Shown here piece by piece: positions 28,060 through 32,812 of a DNA stretch of 32,812 bases (positions are counted from its first letter, which is position 1; every line of letters starts with the position of its first letter). The translations under genes were made by a program, and so were the position numbers. A model generated the notes under the pieces. It searched no databases and had not been told where the DNA came from. It worked only from the letters and a program-made list of their open reading frames with translations. This DNA comes from Flavobacteriales bacterium (GTDB lineage Bacteria > Bacteroidota > Bacteroidia > Flavobacteriales > Flavobacteriaceae), in NCBI GenBank assembly GCA_024641135.1, contig JAHEDS010000027.1:1-32812 (forward strand), in the 5' to 3' direction.

Positions 28060-28446
28060 TTAACGTTTAGAGAACTGGAATTTCTTACGCGCTTTTTTCT
28101 GACCGAATTTTTTACGTTCAACCATTCTTGGGTCTCTTGTTAATAAGCCTTCTGGTTTTAAAGTTAGTCTGTTTTCAGCATCTAATTCGCACATTGCACG
28201 AGAGATTGCTAAACGAACCGCTTCTGCTTGACCAGTTACGCCTCCTCCAAATACATTTACTGTAATATCAAAGTTACCTTCGTTATTAGTCATAGCTAAT
28301 GGTTGGTTTACTTTGTACTGTAAAGTAGATGTTGTGAAGTAAGCATTCAATTCTTTTTTGTTTACTGTGATGTTACCTTTACCAGGAGCAACATAAACAC
28401 GAGCAACAGCCGTTTTTCTACGGCCAATTTTGTGAATTACTTCCAT
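28060..28446 (-). CDS. rpsI: 30S ribosomal protein S9
   Basis: IGRRKTAVARVYVAPGKGNITVN; C-terminal DPRMVERKKFGQKKARKKFQFSKR. Confidence 0.98.
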   Translation of the reverse strand: MEVIHKIGRRKTAVARVYVAPGKGNITVNKKELNAYFTTSTLQYKVNQPLAMTNNEGNFDITVNVFGGGVTGQAEAVRLAISRAMCELDAENRLTLKPEGLLTRDPRMVERKKFGQKKARKKFQFSKR

Positions 28447-28902
28447 TTAATTGAATTCGTTTAAGTTAATTGTTTTTGGTTTTTGAGCTTCATGAGTATG
28501 AGCTGAACCAACAACAACATTTAAATTACGGAATAAATCTGCACCTAATTTGTTTTTAGGTAACATTCCTTTTACTGACTTCTCTACTAATCTTGCTGGA
28601 TCTTTTCCAAACATTTCTTTAGCAGATAAGCTTCTTTGACCACCTGGATAACCTGTGTGACGGATATACGTTTTATCGTCCCACTTGTTTCCTGTTAAGT
28701 TGATTTTTTCGGCATTAATAACAATTACGTTATCGCCGCAATCAGCATGTGGTGTGAAGTTAGGCTTGTGTTTACCTCTTAATAGTTTTGCAACTTTTGA
28801 AGCTAAACGACCTAAGCTTTGCGATTCAGCGTCAACTAAAACCCATTGCTTATTAGCTGTAGCTTTGTTGGCTGAAATTGTTTTGTAGCTTAATGTATCC
28901 AC
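28447..28902 (-). CDS. rplM: 50S ribosomal protein L13
   Basis: WVLVDAESQSLGRLASKVAKLLRGKHKPNFTPHADCGDNVIVINAEKI. Confidence 0.98.
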   Translation of the reverse strand: MDTLSYKTISANKATANKQWVLVDAESQSLGRLASKVAKLLRGKHKPNFTPHADCGDNVIVINAEKINLTGNKWDDKTYIRHTGYPGGQRSLSAKEMFGKDPARLVEKSVKGMLPKNKLGADLFRNLNVVVGSAHTHEAQKPKTINLNEFN

Positions 28903-28949
28903 ACTTTTTATTTTTTCTAATTAAACATTCCTCTCTCAAAAAGAGTTTG

Positions 28950-28957
28950 CAAATTTA
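28950..28957 (-). promoter_or_regulatory. Putative -7 element (TAAATTTG) for rplM-rpsI
   Basis: Exact TAnnTTTG match on minus, 47 bp upstream of the rplM start. Confidence 0.5.
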
Positions 28958-29126
28958 CGATAATCTATGTGATTACCAAATAGTATGCTGTAATTTTTGT
29001 AAACTAATATTTCGTTTGAAAAAGCAAGTAATTCATGTTAAAGTTTAATGGCTTAATTAAACCTCAACAGAAAACTTTATTGCTCTAAAAAAAACATGCT
29101 GTGAAGTGGTGTTTTTTTGTTTGCTA

Positions 29127-29486
29127 TTATTCTAAACTTTCTCCAAATGTTAAAAGATTATTGTCTGGGTCTAGAATTGAAAATTCTTTTTGGCCCCATG
29201 GTTTAATAGATAATGGTCCATTGGGGTGGATACTTGTTTTATTATTTAATAGGGATTTATAAAACCCATCGATATTATTCGTTCTAATATAAACCTGCCC
29301 GTAGTTATCTTTGGGCTCCAGATTTTTATATTCGAAGAAATGAATTTGAATTTGGTCTTTTTCTAACATTAAATACCCATCATAGCTTGCAGTACCAAAT
29401 TCTTTAAATCCTAGTTGGTTTAAATAAAACTCGCGTGTTCTGTTTTTATCACGCATGGGTAATTTGGGATGAATATCGGTCAGCAT
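29127..29486 (-). CDS. VOC-family (glyoxalase/bleomycin-resistance-like) protein
   Basis: HPKLPMRDKNRTREFYLNQLGFKEFG; PWGQKEFSILDPDNNLLTFGE. Confidence 0.88.
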   Translation of the reverse strand: MLTDIHPKLPMRDKNRTREFYLNQLGFKEFGTASYDGYLMLEKDQIQIHFFEYKNLEPKDNYGQVYIRTNNIDGFYKSLLNNKTSIHPNGPLSIKPWGQKEFSILDPDNNLLTFGESLE

Positions 29487-29517
29487 TTTTTATTTTTAAA
29501 AAGTTTATGGGATGTAT

Positions 29518-29946
29518 CTATTTTTTTAATTTATTAAAAATATTTGACATTGATTCCTCATCAATAGCTTCCATGTCAATAAGTTTTAGTGATTTTACCA
29601 TGTGAAGCGTTGTTGTTTTATAATGCTGAAAATGTTCTGTTTGTAAATGAGATAGGTAGGCTTCTTTATTGGCATAAATTTCTAAAATTCTAATCTCCGT
29701 AGGGTTTTCTTTTTGAAACATGGGATAAATGGAAATCACACCTGGCTCTAACCTTACAGAAGCCTCAGATTCAATTTTAAGAATAGAAATATAGTCGTCT
29801 AGATACAGGGAATCTATTGCAATTTCTGAGAGTCTAATCATCATTTGCTCAGCGTTAATTGGGTTTTTATTTTGACCTAATACAAAGGTTGGATAAGAGA
29901 ATACTATTATAAAAAGGGAGAGTATTTCTGTTTTAAATAGTTTCAT
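29518..29946 (-). CDS. Exported antibiotic biosynthesis monooxygenase (ABM)-domain protein
   Basis: Signal peptide; EASVRLEPGVISIYPMFQKENPTEIRILEIYANKEAYLSHLQTEHFQHYK. Confidence 0.75.
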   Translation of the reverse strand: MKLFKTEILSLFIIVFSYPTFVLGQNKNPINAEQMMIRLSEIAIDSLYLDDYISILKIESEASVRLEPGVISIYPMFQKENPTEIRILEIYANKEAYLSHLQTEHFQHYKTTTLHMVKSLKLIDMEAIDEESMSNIFNKLKK

Positions 29947-30044
29947 AGAGTTTTGGAATAAAAACTAATTTAGCAAAAGAAATCGTATCTGAGTAAAAAC
30001 ATTTTTTTAAATAGACTTTTTAAAATCCAATCGCTATTTGTTTA

Positions 30045-30986
30045 TTACCAAGGAAGTTTGAGATGTTTCACTTCTTTTTGATAAAAATCTTCTAATTTTT
30101 CAACCAGTTCTCTTGGCATGGGTTTAGAAACACTTACTAAATTACTTTCCAACTGGGCAACAGTTGTATTCCCTGGAATAACAGTTGAAACAGCATCATA
30201 GGCTAAACAAAACGAAATGGCTGTTTGAGCAAGGTTACTATCATTAGGGATAATGTCGTTAATCTTATCCACTAATCTAGCTCTTGTTTCTATATCTTTC
30301 CTAGACCAACGTTTTCTAATATCATTAAAATGACTTTCAGCATTATATTTACCAGAAAGCCATCCTGAATCAAGTGGAATTTTCACAATAATACCAACTT
30401 GTTTTTCTTTGGCTAAATTAAATGCTCTTGATGCGTCTTGATGAAGAATATTAAAGAAAGCCTCAATAACTTCGCAGTTAGTGGTTTCCATAAATAACTT
30501 CATCTCGTCATAAGTGTCTAATGAGGCGCCATAAGCTTTAATCTTTCCTTCCTGTTTTAAACGTTCCAATATGTCATAATGATCATTTTTATTGCCATCA
30601 AGATATTCGAAAGGAGGGTTGTGAATAATTAAAGAATCAACATATTCTACTTGCAGTCTTTTCAAACTGCCTTCTAAAGATGTTCGAATGTAGTCTGAAT
30701 TATAGTTCGTTATTCCTGAATCGGTATGACCGAATTTTGTATTGATTACTATTTTGCTTCTATCAACTCCTTTTATGGCTTTGCCTACTCTTATTTCGCT
30801 GGTTCCTTTTCCATAATTTGGAGCTGTGTCAAAGAAATTGACGCCTAATTCCAAGGATTTATGAACCATATAAAGAGCTTCTTTTTCAGACATACTTTTC
30901 CATCCGGAGTTTTCTCCTAATTGCCAAGCTCCAAGTCCAATTTCTGATACAAATGGTGCTTCTTTGATGTATTTATTATACTTCAT
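30045..30986 (-). CDS. Aldo/keto reductase family protein
   Basis: EIGLGAWQLG; FFDTAPNYGKGTSEIRVGKAI; YVDSLIIHNP; VSTVIPGNTTVAQLESNL. Confidence 0.93.
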   Translation of the reverse strand: MKYNKYIKEAPFVSEIGLGAWQLGENSGWKSMSEKEALYMVHKSLELGVNFFDTAPNYGKGTSEIRVGKAIKGVDRSKIVINTKFGHTDSGITNYNSDYIRTSLEGSLKRLQVEYVDSLIIHNPPFEYLDGNKNDHYDILERLKQEGKIKAYGASLDTYDEMKLFMETTNCEVIEAFFNILHQDASRAFNLAKEKQVGIIVKIPLDSGWLSGKYNAESHFNDIRKRWSRKDIETRARLVDKINDIIPNDSNLAQTAISFCLAYDAVSTVIPGNTTVAQLESNLVSVSKPMPRELVEKLEDFYQKEVKHLKLPW

Positions 30987-31169
30987 TTTATTAACTGATT
31001 AACTATTTATTTGGAAGAATAATATTTTTAATAAATTATACTATAAAGGTATTTAATTATTTCAAAATAGTCTTTATTAAGAATTTACTTTCATGATATA
31101 TTTAAGACCTTAAATGCAAATTTATTTATTTCATTGCTAGTTTATAGCTTCATAAATAATTTAAAATAA

Positions 31170-31207
31170 AAACCGAGCTCTTTTATTAATTTAAAAAAGC
31201 TCGGTTT
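31170..31207 (-). terminator. Terminator of the M28 peptidase gene
   Basis: AAACCGAGCT...AGCTCGGTTT stem in A/T-rich context. Confidence 0.75.
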
Positions 31208-31226
31208 ATTAAAATTCTAAAAAGGA

Positions 31227-32786
31227 CTATTCTTGCGAATATTCTAAAGTATTTGTTTTTCTAGGTAGTTTTTCATCTCGTTGAGAAGTTTGCCAAATGA
31301 AGTTGGCAATGATAGTTGCAGACATTTTAAGGTCATCTTCAATTAAATGATCATAATTATCCATATTTGAATGATGTGTTTTTGAAGAATAAGCTATAGG
31401 ATCCTGAATAAATTGAAAACCAGGTATTCCTGCAGCATCAAAAGGTAAATGATCTGTTCCGCCGGTATTGCTCAAGCTAATAGTTGAGGCATTCATAGTG
31501 TTAAAGGGCTCTAACCATTCTCTAAAAATTGGTGAAACCTCCTGATTGCCTTGTAAATAAATCCCTCGAATACCACCTGTTCCATTATCATAATTATAAT
31601 AGGCAGATACGGTTTTTTGCGCTTCTTTTAAAGCCGTTACCGAACGGCCATTTTCGTCTGCAAAAGCAAAATTTTCTTTAACATAAGCTCTCGATCCGTA
31701 AAGTCCCTGTTCTTCACCAGTCCATAAAGCTAATCGTAATGTACGTCGAGGTTGAATCCCTGTTTCTTTAATAGTTTCAATAATAATACGGGCCGCTTCT
31801 AACATAACAGATGAGCCTGATGCATTATCTGTGGCGCCTGTTCCTGCGTGCCAAGAGTCGAAATGACCTCCAAACATAACAACTTCGTCCTTTAAATCTG
31901 TACCTGGTATTTCGGCAATAATATTATGCTCCATACCATCTGGATTTGTATAATTGGCTTTAAAATCGACGCTCATAGTAACTGGAAGTCCTTTTTGTAA
32001 AATTCTTTGAATTCTGTTATAATGCTCAACAGCAAGTGTAAATTGCGGTACTACATATTTTCCTTCGTCTCTCACACTACCTTCTGCAGAGCTGGCTCCT
32101 GAAACAAAAACGGTTCCTAAATCACCTTTATAACTTCTATCCAAAACGGCTAATGGTTTTTCAGCTTCCAGCAAATTCCAAATAGCTTTTCTTAAATCTG
32201 CACCAGATCTATTTCTATTCCAGCCTTCACGAGGCTTTGGAGCAGTTGCATTAGCCAATTCCAAAAGGCTTTTATCATTATGGCGCTCGGCTGTGGGTTC
32301 GAAGGCTTCTTTTACTTCACGAATGCTATCAAGCAGGACTATTTTTCCAGACAATTTTCCTTTATAATTAGCTACTTCATCTACTGTTTTTACATTTAAA
32401 TAAACAACTTTTGCAGTTCCGGTTGATGAAGATGACCATGCTTTTGGATATGCAATTATTGGAGTATATACAGGGCTTTCCACATGCATTTCAAAATGTT
32501 TCATTTCCCAACCTCTGCCAAAAGGCCCCCATGCTTGTAAGTAAACATTTTTCATGCCTATTTCGGTCATTTTTTCTTTTACCCATGTTGTGGCATTGTC
32601 CAACCCAGGAGAACCCGTTAACCGTGGGCCATAAACATCGGTCATCCAACTGGCAAAATCCATGACTTGACTTTTTTCTAATCCGTGTTTTTTAATAATA
32701 CTCACTATGGAATCATTAGAGATTTCCTGCGCGATGCTTGAAAAGCTAATACTCAAGGTAATGAGTATAATAAAAAAGTGTTTCAT
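31227..32786 (-). CDS. M28-family zinc metallopeptidase with PA-like domain, exported
   Basis: Signal peptide ending SIAQ; MFGGHFDSWHAGTGATDNASGSSVMLEAARII; LWTGEEQGLYGSRAYV; GGTDHLPFDAAGIPGFQF. Confidence 0.94.
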   Translation of the reverse strand: MKHFFIILITLSISFSSIAQEISNDSIVSIIKKHGLEKSQVMDFASWMTDVYGPRLTGSPGLDNATTWVKEKMTEIGMKNVYLQAWGPFGRGWEMKHFEMHVESPVYTPIIAYPKAWSSSSTGTAKVVYLNVKTVDEVANYKGKLSGKIVLLDSIREVKEAFEPTAERHNDKSLLELANATAPKPREGWNRNRSGADLRKAIWNLLEAEKPLAVLDRSYKGDLGTVFVSGASSAEGSVRDEGKYVVPQFTLAVEHYNRIQRILQKGLPVTMSVDFKANYTNPDGMEHNIIAEIPGTDLKDEVVMFGGHFDSWHAGTGATDNASGSSVMLEAARIIIETIKETGIQPRRTLRLALWTGEEQGLYGSRAYVKENFAFADENGRSVTALKEAQKTVSAYYNYDNGTGGIRGIYLQGNQEVSPIFREWLEPFNTMNASTISLSNTGGTDHLPFDAAGIPGFQFIQDPIAYSSKTHHSNMDNYDHLIEDDLKMSATIIANFIWQTSQRDEKLPRKTNTLEYSQE

Positions 32787-32812
32787 AATTTAATTTTTAA
32801 ATGTTTGCCAAC

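Noticed and set aside
29518-29946. Exported ABM-domain protein next to VOC protein as a biosynthetic or resistance cassette
   Set aside because: Only two small enzymes with no biosynthetic core genes; most likely ordinary accessory metabolism.

Overview
The window looks like a Flavobacteriia (Bacteroidetes) chromosome segment: AT-rich, Bacteroidetes-type TAnnTTTG -7 elements, PorT-like barrel, ExbB/ExbD/ExbD set. The left end (1-7.3 kb) carries a clade II-type nitrous oxide reductase (nos) cluster on the minus strand: lipoprotein cytochrome c, fasciclin-domain lipoprotein, nosZ, a His/Met-rich membrane protein, nosL, nosD and a truncated nosF. A divergent Rrf2 regulator with an Fe-S-type Cys triad sits beside it, followed by a second, paralogous cytochrome c. 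The rest is mostly housekeeping: sucA-sucB, TatD, asparaginase, tRNA-Ser(GGA), exbB/exbD/exbD, a PorT-like barrel, rpoN, asnS, an MMPL/RND exporter, frr-pyrH-tsf-rpsB, rpsI-rplM, a VOC protein, an ABM-domain protein, an aldo/keto reductase and an M28 peptidase. The most interesting signal is regulatory. A 14-bp Crp/Fnr-like palindrome ATGAC-AAAA-RTCAT occurs in the nos/rrf2 divergent promoter (6287-6300) and again upstream of a seemingly unrelated outer-membrane-type protein (11624-11637). In all three possible orientations its centre lies exactly 33 bp from a TAnnTTTG-like -7 element, which suggests a small shared regulon. A 33-codon membrane microprotein ORF absent from the ORF track is also reported. 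I found no CRISPR array, mobile element or defence system.
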